Origin: Candidatus Geothrix skivensis
Lineage (GTDB): Bacteria > Acidobacteriota > Holophagae > Holophagales > Holophagaceae
DNA: 64,000 bases
Assembly (NCBI GenBank): GCA_016721195.1
Contig: JADKIO010000005.1
Span: forward strand, 1,052,001-1,116,000
Direction: 5' to 3'
Of the stretch, positions 7,154 through 17,690 are shown piece after piece. The notes beneath the pieces were generated by a model. The model was given only the letters and a program-made list of their open reading frames with translations. It ran no database searches and was not told the origin of the DNA. Positions within the stretch are counted from its first letter, which is position 1. The number at the start of each line of letters is the position of its first letter. A program made the translations under genes and the position numbers.

Positions 7154-8302
7154 ATGAGCGAGCAACTGACGGGACCAGAACTGGTGGCCCTGGTGCGGCG
7201 GGTGTTCCAGCCCCAGCCCGGTGAAACAGCCCTGGCCATTCTGGTGGATCTGCCGGACGCCCGGGTGCCCGATGATGCGGGCTGGACCGAGCGCCGGGCC
7301 ATCGCCACCCAGTGGGCGGAGCAGCTCGCGGCCCACCGGGAAGAGCTGGGCCTGGCCACCCACCTTGTGGTGTACCCGAACATCCACACCAACAACGGCG
7401 ACCTGCCGGAGCGGGCCTGGCTCCGGGGCCCCGGGCCCCTGCCCGCCGTGGAGGACCTGGACCCGGCGGCTGCCATCACCTTCGAAGAGATCTACGCCAC
7501 CCACCCCATCCTCATCGCCATCACCAAGTTCTCGGCCACGGCCCCGCTGAAGCTGGCGGCCAAGAAGCACCCCATCCGCGCCGCCACCATGCCGGGCTTC
7601 CGGGCCGACATGATCCCGGCTCTGCGCCTGGACTACACCGAGGTGAACCGCCGGGTGAACCTGCTGAAGGACCTGCTGGACCGGGCCGAGGGCGCGGATT
7701 TCCGCTTCGCCACGCCCAGCGGCCCCTGCGAGCTGCACGTTGACTTGCGCCACCGCACGGGCCACGCCTCCGGTGGCCTGCTGCCCAAGCCCGGCGTAGC
7801 GGGCAACCTGCCTTCGGGCGAGGCCTACATCGTGCCCTACGAAGGCGAGCTGCCCGGCGATCCCAGCCGCACCTCAGGCATCATGCCCGTGCAGTTCGGC
7901 ACCGAGATCGTGCGCTACCGCATCAGCCGGAACAAGGCGCTCGAGGTGCTCAGCCAGGGCCCGAAATCGGATGAGGAGGCCGCCCTGCTGGCCAAGGAGC
8001 CCGCCTACGGCAACCTCGCCGAGCTGGGCCTGGGCGTGCTGGCGGCCTTCGGCGTGAAGCCCATCGGCGAGATCCTGCTGGACGAGAAGCTGGGCCTCCA
8101 CCTGGCCTTCGGCCGCAGCGATCACTTCGGCGGCCAGGTGGGTCCCGCCCAATTCTCCGGCCCCGAGGCGGTCATTCACATCGACCGCGTCTACGTCCCC
8201 GAGACCCAGCCCGACGTGGCGGTGCTGGCGGTGGACCTGACCATGGCCGATGGCAGTACCGTGGCGCTGATGCGGGATGGGGAATACGCGGTGGGGTTCT
8301 GA
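7154..8302 (+). CDS. M29-like (leucyl/T-type) metallo-aminopeptidase
   Basis: The 382-residue protein resembles the aminopeptidase T/AmpS (M29) fold group. Supporting segments are NLPSGEAYIVPYEGE, YGNLAELGLGV, FGRSDHFGGQ and a C-terminal VIHIDRVY, which together supply the expected Glu, His and Asp metal ligands. It would trim N-terminal residues from peptides in the cytoplasm. A GGAGG (7144-7148) five bases before the ATG at 7154 sets the start; a GTG at 7142 is also in frame. The gene stands alone on the plus strand. Related dioxygenase-type members of the superfamily exist, so the substrate is uncertain. Confidence 0.72.
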   Translation: MSEQLTGPELVALVRRVFQPQPGETALAILVDLPDARVPDDAGWTERRAIATQWAEQLAAHREELGLATHLVVYPNIHTNNGDLPERAWLRGPGPLPAVEDLDPAAAITFEEIYATHPILIAITKFSATAPLKLAAKKHPIRAATMPGFRADMIPALRLDYTEVNRRVNLLKDLLDRAEGADFRFATPSGPCELHVDLRHRTGHASGGLLPKPGVAGNLPSGEAYIVPYEGELPGDPSRTSGIMPVQFGTEIVRYRISRNKALEVLSQGPKSDEEAALLAKEPAYGNLAELGLGVLAAFGVKPIGEILLDEKLGLHLAFGRSDHFGGQVGPAQFSGPEAVIHIDRVYVPETQPDVAVLAVDLTMADGSTVALMRDGEYAVGF

Positions 8303-8400
8303 CCGCCCGTTCATGTTCGGGCACGGGTTCGACAGCCGGATGGCAGCAACCCCGCTGAGGGCCGAGATCCGTACCCGGAGCTGAGGGGCCGGGACCTTCC
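8303..8400 (+). ncRNA. Candidate structured 5' leader RNA of the histidine kinase gene
   Basis: This 98-base intergenic stretch can form a hairpin GCCCG/CGGGC (8305-8309 with 8318-8322). A second, nested hairpin pairs GGGTT (8325-8329) with AACCC (8348-8352) around GCC-GGAT-GGC. An alternative pairing is CGGGT (8324-8328) with ACCCG (8373-8377). It does not match any riboswitch consensus I can recall. It may instead be a 3' structure of the aminopeptidase transcript. Confidence 0.25.
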
Positions 8401-8539
8401 GGTGACCTTAGTTAAAAAACAAAAAATTCAATGTTTTTTCTATATCAGTTTGCTAGGCTCGACGGATGCCCCACCTCCGCCTCCGGCAGTGACCGGACCC
8501 GCGGTGGGGGGGACTTTTCTTGCGGAGAGGCAGACTGGA

Positions 8540-10477
<1,938 letters not shown>

Positions 10478-10620
10478 ATCCTGCGGCGGGGCCATGGTGC
10501 GATGGCCTGCCCCAAGGGATGGATGGCCATGGAGGGTTGCCGGGCCTCAACGCGAGATCACCCTGGCTGCACTGCCATGCGTCCCTGGTACGGAAAGGGC
10601 CTAGCTTCAGCCCAGGATCG

Positions 10621-10764
10621 CCGCTTCGGGTAGGCCGGCACCGACGGAAGGTTGGAGTCGGATTGTCCTTCAGCTGCTTCAGCAGGGTTGCGATGCCCAC
10701 TTCAAGCTGCGGATCGCGCCCCTGGAGCAGGCTGGCGGGATCGTTCTCCATGGTGAGGCCGGGG
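10621..10764 (-). pseudogene. Duplicated 3' fragment of the tricorn-protease gene
   Basis: These 144 bases align base for base with 12747-12891, the last codons of the intact tricorn-like protease, with roughly 80-85 percent identity by eye. The reading frame keeps MENDPASLLQGRDPQLEVG and ATLLKQLK. A one-base deletion near 10645 then shifts the last codons so the true C-terminus is lost. Everything upstream of the catalytic region is missing, so it is non-functional. It is the only recognisable content in the 469-base gap 10478-10946; the rest of the gap shows nothing I can assign. Confidence 0.75.
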
Positions 10765-10946
10765 ATGGCAGCGGAGAGCAGTTGGTGTCCCGCGGTCAGG
10801 GGCCAGGCCAGACCCTTGGCCTGGGCCAGCAGCACGCCCGCCGGGATGCCACCCCCGCAGGGCAGGGGAAAGAGCATGAACACAGTGACCATGAAGGGGT
10901 GTAAGGGGGGCCGCGACCCTGGTCCGGTCTGCGGACAGGCCGAGGC

Positions 10947-12596
10947 TCAGGACTCGCCCTTGACGCAGGCGCAGGAGGTCCCGGCCGTCACATCCGCCCG
11001 GGCCTGGGCCTTCTTCAGCCGGGCCCTGGCCCGGGTGGCCTCTGTCTTGCGGCCCTGAGCGTCCAGGGCCTGCTGGAGCCCCAACAGCGACCAGTAGTTG
11101 CCGGGGTAGGCCTGGAGGTCCGCGCGATAGACTGCCTCGGCCTCTTTGGCGCGCTTCGCCGAGAGCAGGACGGCGCCAAGGGCGTGGCGGGCCGGGATGA
11201 CGCAGGCAGGAGGCTCGTCGTACTTCAAGGCGTCTTCGAGCATCACCGCCTTCCGGAGCAGGCCGACGGCCTCGTCCACCTTCCCCTGGCGGAAGGCGAT
11301 CTCGCCGGCCAGGTAGGCCTGCGCCACCAGGAGCACCGGGGCCGCACCATTGGAGCCCCACACGAACGCTTCCGGCACCTTGGTCCGGGCCTCTTCGAAG
11401 GCGGCCTGCTCCTTCAGGGCCGCCTCCACCTGCCCCGTGGCGGCGAAGGCCGTGCCCCGCAGCGCGTGCCAGTAGGCGGTGGAGAGGGGCAGTCGCGGAT
11501 CGGGCGCCGGTTCCTTGAGCAGGTCCTCCCAGTGGCCGAAGCGCTTCAGGGCTTCCCAGTAGCGGGTCTGGAAGGCATCGGCGTAGAAGGCGTTCTGCAC
11601 CACCCAGTCCATGGGGAAGGCCGTGACCACGGCCTTGGTCTGGGCCAGGGACACCTCCTGGCGCCCCTCCATGAGCGCCGTGTAGGCCAGGAAGTCCGCG
11701 TTGTGGACCATGTAAACGCCGTAGAAGCCGATCTCGGGTTGACGCGCCTTGTAGCGGGCGTCCGCCTCCATGGCCCGCACGTTGGCGAGGGCGGCCCCCT
11801 TCCAGTCGCCGATGCGGGCGTAGGTATGGCCGGGCATGTGCACCAGGTGCCCCGCGTCAGGCACCAACAGACGCAGGCGATCCGCCGCCGCCTTGCCCTG
11901 TTTGGGATGCGGGGAGCCCTCGTAGGCGTGGATGGTGAGGTGCAGGGCCAGCGGATGGTTCGGTGCCAGTTTCAGGCTGCGCTTCAGGGCCGCGAGGATC
12001 TCCCAGGTGCCAGGCTGAGGCTGGCCGCTGCGGGTCCACTGATCCCAGGGCCGGACGTCCATGAGGGCCTCCGCATACAGCGCGGCGACATCGGCATCCT
12101 TGGGGTGCCTGGCGGCCAACTCCCCCATGGCTTTGGCGTAGCCCTCATCCAGCGCCTTGCGGTCCTTGGGATTGGGCATGGCATAGCGGTGCTCCAGGGC
12201 TGAAATGAGGCCCTGCTCCACGGGCGCGGCCTTGGCCGCTCGGGCCTTGGCCTCGGCCAGGGCCTCCCAGGCCTGCTTGGCGTGAGCATCATCCAGCTCC
12301 GGGTTGTTGATGTGCGGGCCGTTCACCAGGGCGATACCCCACCAGGCCATGGCGAGGTCTGGATCCAGTCGCGCGGCTTCCTGGAAGGCGCGCACCGCTT
12401 CGTCGTGGTTGAAGGCATAGGCCCAGATGAGTCCCTGGTCGAAGGCCTTCTGGGCCCCGGGGACCTGGGTGGAGACCTTGCGGTGGTGGGTCCCGAGGTT
12501 GAAGGGCTGCCAGGGTGCCGCGGCGAACGCCCCCTCCGGGGTGCCTGCGCTCAGCACCAGGCCGGAGGTCAACAGGAGCGTGCGGAGCAGTCGCAT
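10947..12596 (-). CDS. Secreted tetratricopeptide-repeat protein
   Basis: The 549-residue protein has a signal peptide (MRLLRTLLLTSGLVLSAG) and many TPR-type helix pairs, for example YAFNHDEAVRAFQEAARLDP and CVIPARHALGAVLLSAKRAKEAEAVY. A conserved-looking core contains LVHMPGHTYARIGDWKGAAL and MVHNADFLAYTALMEGR, as in a family of uncharacterised periplasmic TPR proteins. The C-terminus has a Cys-Ala-Cys pair (TSCACVKGES). TPR solenoids mediate protein contacts; no enzyme motif is visible. It is transcribed away from the tricorn-protease gene, behind a terminator and AT-rich promoter region. Confidence 0.82.
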   Translation of the reverse strand: MRLLRTLLLTSGLVLSAGTPEGAFAAAPWQPFNLGTHHRKVSTQVPGAQKAFDQGLIWAYAFNHDEAVRAFQEAARLDPDLAMAWWGIALVNGPHINNPELDDAHAKQAWEALAEAKARAAKAAPVEQGLISALEHRYAMPNPKDRKALDEGYAKAMGELAARHPKDADVAALYAEALMDVRPWDQWTRSGQPQPGTWEILAALKRSLKLAPNHPLALHLTIHAYEGSPHPKQGKAAADRLRLLVPDAGHLVHMPGHTYARIGDWKGAALANVRAMEADARYKARQPEIGFYGVYMVHNADFLAYTALMEGRQEVSLAQTKAVVTAFPMDWVVQNAFYADAFQTRYWEALKRFGHWEDLLKEPAPDPRLPLSTAYWHALRGTAFAATGQVEAALKEQAAFEEARTKVPEAFVWGSNGAAPVLLVAQAYLAGEIAFRQGKVDEAVGLLRKAVMLEDALKYDEPPACVIPARHALGAVLLSAKRAKEAEAVYRADLQAYPGNYWSLLGLQQALDAQGRKTEATRARARLKKAQARADVTAGTSCACVKGES

Positions 12597-12697
12597 GGTC
12601 CACCTGGCTGGCGAAGGGTTGGGGGGGATTCAGACCGCCCTAGTTATCGCGGAGCCCAGCGGAGAATTCCATAGAATTTTTTTTAATCTTTTTTGTT

Positions 12698-12721
12698 GAA
12701 AACCGTTCTACCCAGAATCGG
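12698..12721 (-). terminator. Probable terminator of the tricorn-protease gene
   Basis: On the minus strand CCGATTCT (12714-12721) pairs with AGAACGG (12703-12709), with one bulged base and a four-base loop, followed by TTTTC. It begins 22 bases beyond the protease stop codon. The AT-rich tract just after it (12670-12700) probably carries the promoter of the downstream TPR gene. Confidence 0.6.
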
Positions 12722-12743
12722 TCTGTCAGCCTCATCCCACCCG

Positions 12744-15700
12744 CTACCGCTTCGGGTAGGCCGGCACCGGCGGGAAGGCCGGCGTGGGGTTCTCCTTGAG
12801 CTGCTTCAGCAGGGTCGCGATGCCCACCTCCAGCTGCGGATCGCGGCCCTGGAGGAGGCTGCCGGGATCATTCTCCACGGTGAGGTCGGGGTCGGCCCCG
12901 TGGTTCTCCACCCACCACCGGCCTTCCTTCCCGTAGAAGCCGTTGTTGCTCTGCTCCACGGTGCCGCCGTCCAGGGTGAACTGGGTGTTGATGATGCCCA
13001 CCAGGCCGCCCCAGCTGGGCACACCCACGATGGTGCCCAGGTTGCGGGCCTTCACGTGCATGAGGAAGGCTTCGCCGTCGCTGCCGTTCTGCTCGTTGCT
13101 GAGGAAGACGTAGCGGCCATCGGAAGCGGTGTTGGGATAGCGGAAGGGGGCCATGCCCCGCATGACGTTGAATCCCACCTGCTTGCGCTCCAGCTTGTCG
13201 ATCATGAAGTACTCGGTCCAGCCACCGCCGTTGCCGCGCACATCGATGACCAGGCCCTTCTTGTAGCGGAAGGCGCGCCAGTACTTGTCGAACTGGCCGA
13301 TGTTCTGATCGCCCATGGCCGTGAGGTGCAGGTACCCCAGCTGGCCGTTGGAGGCCTTGTCCACGGCGGCGATGTTGCCCGCGATCCAGCGCTCGTAGCG
13401 CAGGTTCCAGTCGTTGGCGATGGGCTCCACGTCGAGGGTGCGGGCTCCCTCCAGGGTGGGCTTGGCGTTCACGGTGAGCGTCACCTTCTGGCCCTTGATG
13501 ACCTGGAGCCGGGCCTGGATGGCCTCCGGGGCCCGCAGGGGCTGGCCATCGATGGCGAGGAGGTATTCGCCCTCCTGTACCTTGGGCGCGGGGTCCGCCA
13601 GGGGGCCCTTGAGGTCCCGGGCGTAGGCCGTGGGACCGTAGACCTTCGAGAACTTGTAGACCCCATTCTCGGCGATGATGTCGGCTCCCAGGTGGCCGGA
13701 GTAGACCGGGCTTGGCGTGAGCCGGGTGGGACCGAGATCCCCGCCGCCCACATAGGTGTGGCTAGCGCTGAGCTCACCCACCATCTGGCTGAGCAGCCAG
13801 TTCAGCTCCTGGCGGGAGTTCAGCTCCGGCAGCCAGGCCCGGAACTTGGCGCCGATGGCGTTCCAGTCGTTGCCGTTCATGTCCTTGTCGTAGAAGAAGT
13901 CCCGGTACCAGCGCCAGGTGTCCTCGAAGATCTGCTTCCACTCGGCCCGGGGATCCACCCTCAGGCTGAGGCGCTCCAGGTCCAGCTTCTCCGGCAGGGC
14001 CTTGGATGAAAACACCGCGGCGGCCTCGCCCACATGGTAGCTGGGGCCCTTGCGGATGAGCAGGCGCCTGCCTTCGGCATCGAAGGCCCAGTCGCTGACC
14101 GGCTCCGTGAGCACCACCTCCTTGTCCTTCTTGGCGGCGGAATCGTAGAGGTGGAGCTTCCACTTGTCCGCCCCCCGGGGCCAGAACATTTCCTCCACCA
14201 CGCTGTCATCCCAGCCTTCGATCTCGTCCCAGCCCACCAGCCCCCTGCCCGCCTTCAGGTGGAAGAGGTTGCCGGCCTTCACGGGCAGCGGTTCGATGCG
14301 CTCGGAGAGCCCCGCCAGATCGATGCGGAAGGGGCTGCTGCCGGAGGAAGGGCCCGACGGCTTGGCCTCGCCGGCCCGCAGCTTTACGGCCATCACCTGC
14401 ACGGGGGCGGGCTGGATGTGGTTGTCCTGGCTGGGGTCGAGCCGGGTGTGGTAGTTGCTGTAGCTGAGGAAGTAGAGGGTGCTGCCATCGAGATCGAAGC
14501 GGGGATTGAGGCAGTCGAAGAAGCCGTCCGTCAGGGCGACCTTCTGCCGGGTGGCCAGGTTGTATAGGTAGATGCGGCTGTGGTGATTGGGCTCCACGAA
14601 GCTGTAGGCGATCCACTGGGAATCGGGGCCCCAGGCGTAGTCGCTCACCTCCCAGGTGAACTGGTCGTTCTTCAGCTCGTGGGATTCGTCCACCCTGGTG
14701 AGCTTCTTCGTGGCCAGGTCCATGACATAAATGGCAAAGCTCTTGTCGCCAAACAGCAGCCTGGTGCCGTCGGGGCTCCACTCCAGGTGGTAGAGGGCGG
14801 TCTTCAGGCCCGTGGGCACGCGTTCCGGGGTGCCGTCGACGGGCTGCACGTAGAGGTCGTAGTCGCCGCTGGCATCCCCGAAGTAGGCCACCCGCTTCCC
14901 ATCAGGTGAAAGGCGGGGCATGCGCTCCCGCACGCCCGGCGTCTTCGTGAGGTTCTTCACGGGCTTCGTGGCATCGATGGGCACGAGGAACACCTCGCCC
15001 CGGGCTTCGAACACGGCGTTGGCCCCCGTCAGGCTCATGGACTGGATCCAGTCCTTGGGGTTAACGGGCCGGGGCGCGACCTTCCAGCCATCGCTGGTGG
15101 TGCTGACCGGCACGGGATGGACGGCCTTCGTGGCCAGATCGAGCGCCTGGAGATGCCCTCCCTGGACGAAGACCACCGTGCGGCCATCGGTGCTGGGCTG
15201 CTGGGCATCGAAGTCCTTCAGATCCGTCAGCCGCTCCACGGACCTGGTGGCGGGATCCATCGCATAGAGGTCCGTCAGCCCGCCAGGGGCGCGATCGGAG
15301 GTGAACAGCACCTTGTCGCCGATCCACATGGGATGGCCGTTCTTGCCCGCGTAGTCCGTGAGCTTCTCGAAACGGTTGGACGTCAGGTCGCCCAGCCAGA
15401 GGTCCGGGGCCTGGCCGCCTTTGTAGCGCTTCCAGTAGTACTCCGCGTCCCCCCTGGTGCTGAACAGGAAGCGCCGACCATCGGCATGGAAGGCACCCTC
15501 CGTGGCCTTCTTCAGCGGCAGGGCCTCCGGCTCGTGGCCATCCAGGTCCACCGTGTAGAGGCGCGAGATGGGACGCACGTCGTACTCGTAGACGGCACGG
15601 TACAAAACCCTGCTGCCATCCGGGGTCCACCCCAGCACCTGGCCGGCACCTCGCCAGGTCAGGCGCTTGGGCGTCCCGCCCTCGGCCGGCATCAGGTACA

Positions 15701-15962
15701 CCTGGGGTGCACCATCATAACGGCCCAGGAAGGCGATCCACTTGCCATCGGGGCTGAAGCGCGCCCCGGTCTCGACCCCCGGATGGGTCGTGAGCCGCCG
15801 GGCCGGGCCGCCCTTCAACGCGCCGATCCAGAGGTCATCCTCCCAGGTGAAGGCCACCCGGTCGCCGTGCACGTCCGGCGAGCTGACGAAGCGGGGAGCA
15901 CGGTCCTGGGCCAACAGGGCGCAGGCAGCGAGGAGCAGGACGGTGAGGCGGACGCTCGGCAT
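12744..15962 (-). CDS. Tricorn-like serine protease (S41) with beta-propellers and PDZ domain
   Basis: This 1072-residue exported protease has a signal peptide (VRLTVLLLAACALLAQ). Two blocks of TolB/WD40-like propeller repeats follow, with motifs ARFSPDGKWIAFLG, LSPDGKRVAYFGD and LEWSPDGTRLLFG. A tricorn C1-like segment, a PDZ domain (about residues 760-840) and the S41 catalytic core come next. The core carries VIDVRGNGGGWTEYF and NEQNGSDGEAFL, with the nucleophile Ser near 961 and oxyanion glycines nearby. Tricorn proteases degrade peptides to small fragments; here it would act in the periplasm. The ATG at 15962 has CAGGAG six bases upstream, better than the one eight codons earlier. Its 3' end is duplicated at 10621-10764. 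Confidence 0.92.
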   Translation of the reverse strand: MPSVRLTVLLLAACALLAQDRAPRFVSSPDVHGDRVAFTWEDDLWIGALKGGPARRLTTHPGVETGARFSPDGKWIAFLGRYDGAPQVYLMPAEGGTPKRLTWRGAGQVLGWTPDGSRVLYRAVYEYDVRPISRLYTVDLDGHEPEALPLKKATEGAFHADGRRFLFSTRGDAEYYWKRYKGGQAPDLWLGDLTSNRFEKLTDYAGKNGHPMWIGDKVLFTSDRAPGGLTDLYAMDPATRSVERLTDLKDFDAQQPSTDGRTVVFVQGGHLQALDLATKAVHPVPVSTTSDGWKVAPRPVNPKDWIQSMSLTGANAVFEARGEVFLVPIDATKPVKNLTKTPGVRERMPRLSPDGKRVAYFGDASGDYDLYVQPVDGTPERVPTGLKTALYHLEWSPDGTRLLFGDKSFAIYVMDLATKKLTRVDESHELKNDQFTWEVSDYAWGPDSQWIAYSFVEPNHHSRIYLYNLATRQKVALTDGFFDCLNPRFDLDGSTLYFLSYSNYHTRLDPSQDNHIQPAPVQVMAVKLRAGEAKPSGPSSGSSPFRIDLAGLSERIEPLPVKAGNLFHLKAGRGLVGWDEIEGWDDSVVEEMFWPRGADKWKLHLYDSAAKKDKEVVLTEPVSDWAFDAEGRRLLIRKGPSYHVGEAAAVFSSKALPEKLDLERLSLRVDPRAEWKQIFEDTWRWYRDFFYDKDMNGNDWNAIGAKFRAWLPELNSRQELNWLLSQMVGELSASHTYVGGGDLGPTRLTPSPVYSGHLGADIIAENGVYKFSKVYGPTAYARDLKGPLADPAPKVQEGEYLLAIDGQPLRAPEAIQARLQVIKGQKVTLTVNAKPTLEGARTLDVEPIANDWNLRYERWIAGNIAAVDKASNGQLGYLHLTAMGDQNIGQFDKYWRAFRYKKGLVIDVRGNGGGWTEYFMIDKLERKQVGFNVMRGMAPFRYPNTASDGRYVFLSNEQNGSDGEAFLMHVKARNLGTIVGVPSWGGLVGIINTQFTLDGGTVEQSNNGFYGKEGRWWVENHGADPDLTVENDPGSLLQGRDPQLEVGIATLLKQLKENPTPAFPPVPAYPKR

Positions 15963-16011
15963 CAAAGACTCCTGGAACTTGATCAACCTATATACCTCGT
16001 CTAACGATGAG

Positions 16012-16719
16012 TCAAAAGAATTTCCCCACCAGGGCCGCCAGGGCCGTTTCGGTGCGGAGGATGCGCGGGCCCAGGCTCAGGGGCCGCAGGCCCGCCTTGA
16101 TCAGGCTCCGCACCTCGGCCTCGATCCAACCGCCTTCGGGGCCAATGGCCAGGGTGAGGGGAGCCGCCAGCACCTCGGGGACCGTTTCCCCGGGCCCGGG
16201 GTGGGCCAGGAGCCCCGTACCGCCCGCCAGCAGCTCCGGCAGCTCGTCCTCCACGAAGGGGCGGAAGAGCCGCGCCAGGCGCAGTTCCGGCAGCACCGTG
16301 TCCCGGGCCTGCTCCAGCCCCAGGAGCAGCTGCTGGCGCAGGCTGTCGGGCTGCAGGCGGGGGCTGGACCAGTAGGCCTTCTCCACCTTCCAGGCGTTCA
16401 GCAGCACGATGCGGCCGGCGCCCAGGCTGGCCGCTGCGGCCACCACGCGGTTGAGCACCTTGGGCCGCGGGAGGGCGATGACCAGGGAGAGCGGCAGCTT
16501 GGGGGGTGGTGCCTCATCCAGGACCAGGGCCAGCTCCAGTGCCCCTGCGTCCAGGCGCAGCACCCTGCCCCGGCCCATGGCCCCGCCCAGCAGGCCCACG
16601 GCCAGTTCGTCCCCCACCTGGGCCCGGTGCACCTCGCGCACATGGGCGAGGCGACGGCCGCTGAGAATGGCGCGATCCGGGGCCGCCAGATCCTCCGGGA
16701 GCAGCAGCAGCAGGTTCAC
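16012..16719 (-). CDS. rsmE: 16S rRNA (uracil-1498-N3)-methyltransferase
   Basis: The 235-residue protein methylates U1498 of 16S rRNA using S-adenosylmethionine. It has the RsmE order: an N-terminal PUA-like part (LSGRRLAHVREVHRAQVGDE) followed by a SPOUT knot. The knot carries the diagnostic IGPEGGWIEAEV and LGPRILRTETALAAL. Length is normal. Its ATG overlaps the stop codon of the GNAT gene (ATGA overlap), giving the unit tfoX-like, GNAT, rsmE, and the tricorn-protease gene starts 50 bases downstream. Confidence 0.96.
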   Translation of the reverse strand: MNLLLLLPEDLAAPDRAILSGRRLAHVREVHRAQVGDELAVGLLGGAMGRGRVLRLDAGALELALVLDEAPPPKLPLSLVIALPRPKVLNRVVAAAASLGAGRIVLLNAWKVEKAYWSSPRLQPDSLRQQLLLGLEQARDTVLPELRLARLFRPFVEDELPELLAGGTGLLAHPGPGETVPEVLAAPLTLAIGPEGGWIEAEVRSLIKAGLRPLSLGPRILRTETALAALVGKFF

Positions 16720-17237
16720 TCCAGATCCTTCACCAGGATCAGATCCCGGTCCACCTGCCGGCCGATCATGAAGACGTGCTCCCCCGCTTCGCGGAAGCCA
16801 CAGCGGGCGTAGAAGGCGAGGGCCCGGTCGTTGTGCTCCCAGACGCCCAGCCAGAGGACATCCGCCCCCCAGGCCCGGGCCTGGTTCACGGAAGCTTCCA
16901 TCAGCGCCGCTCCCAGGCCAGTCCCATGGTGGCCGCGGAGGACGTAGATGCGCTGCAGTTCCACCGGGCGTAGGCCGGGCACGCCGGGCTCCCGGTGCCC
17001 CAGACGCAGCTGGACGAAACCCGCGGGGACGCCGTCCACCTCCAGGACCATTCCGGGCCTTGCGGGATCCGCCAGCTCGGCCCGCTGGCGCGCCTCGCCG
17101 TAGGTCCCTGCCACAAAGGCCGCCAGATCCTCCGGCGAGCAGATGGCTTCAAAGGTTTCGCGGAAGGTGCGGGCGCCCAGGTCCGCCAGGATGCCCACAT
17201 CTGCCAGCCCGGCGGGGCGGATGGTGAAGGAGCACAT
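16716..17237 (-). CDS. GNAT-family N-acetyltransferase
   Basis: The 173-residue protein begins MCSFTIRPAGLADVG and shows the GNAT acetyl-CoA-binding segment VLRGHHGTGLGAALM (motif A, Q/RxxGxG/A type). It continues into WLGVWEHNDRALAFYARCGF (motif B). GNATs transfer an acyl group from acyl-CoA to an amine; the substrate here is unknown. It lies 5 bases after the TfoX-like gene and overlaps rsmE by 4 bases, so the three are co-transcribed. The frame extends upstream, but that region belongs to the TfoX-like gene. Confidence 0.88.
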   Translation of the reverse strand: MCSFTIRPAGLADVGILADLGARTFRETFEAICSPEDLAAFVAGTYGEARQRAELADPARPGMVLEVDGVPAGFVQLRLGHREPGVPGLRPVELQRIYVLRGHHGTGLGAALMEASVNQARAWGADVLWLGVWEHNDRALAFYARCGFREAGEHVFMIGRQVDRDLILVKDLE

Positions 17238-17242
17238 GTCCG

Positions 17243-17632
17243 CTACTTCCGCCTGGTGGCTTGCCTTGCGGCAGTCCCGGCCTTCGGCTTGGCCTTGCCC
17301 TTCGGCCTGGCGGCGTTGGCGGCCACGGCGATGGCCTTGGCCATCCAGGGCCCCAGCTGGTCCGGATCCTCCAGCACGTCTTCCGGCAGCTGGTAGTACT
17401 GCATGGGCTTGTCGGGATCCCCGAAGGGCAGGAAGGGCCCCATGCCCGCGGCCACGAAGTCCTGGCGGTTGCTGGCATCGACCTTGAAGTAGAGGGTGTC
17501 GCCAGCCACCAGGGCGAAGGCCCGGCCCTCGGCGAAGAAGCACAGACCGCCGAACATGGGGCGGCAGGTGACCGGGCGGACCTGCCCCAGCTGCTCGAGG
17601 AGGTATGTGCGGAAGCTCACTGAGACGGCCAT
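17243..17632 (-). CDS. TfoX N-terminal-domain protein
   Basis: The 129-residue protein begins MAVSVSFRTYLLEQLGQV and contains the TfoX_N signature region RPMFGGLCFFAEGRAFALVAGDTLYFKVD. Stand-alone TfoX_N proteins are common and mostly uncharacterised; full TfoX links to competence in gamma-proteobacteria, and this role should not be assumed here. The C-terminal 25 residues are a lysine/arginine/alanine-rich tail (ARPKGKAKPKAGTAARQATR), probably disordered and possibly nucleic-acid-binding. It is the first gene of the GNAT-rsmE unit and is divergent from ptb. Confidence 0.85.
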   Translation of the reverse strand: MAVSVSFRTYLLEQLGQVRPVTCRPMFGGLCFFAEGRAFALVAGDTLYFKVDASNRQDFVAAGMGPFLPFGDPDKPMQYYQLPEDVLEDPDQLGPWMAKAIAVAANAARPKGKAKPKAGTAARQATRRK

Positions 17633-17690
17633 GCCGTCAATGCTACCCTCCTCATGCCCGATGATCCGGCGACTTTTGACAGGTACAGCC

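Noticed and set aside
8323..8352. GGTTCGA-type tRNA T-loop in the leader before the kinase gene
   Set aside because: No acceptor, D or anticodon stem can be drawn around it.
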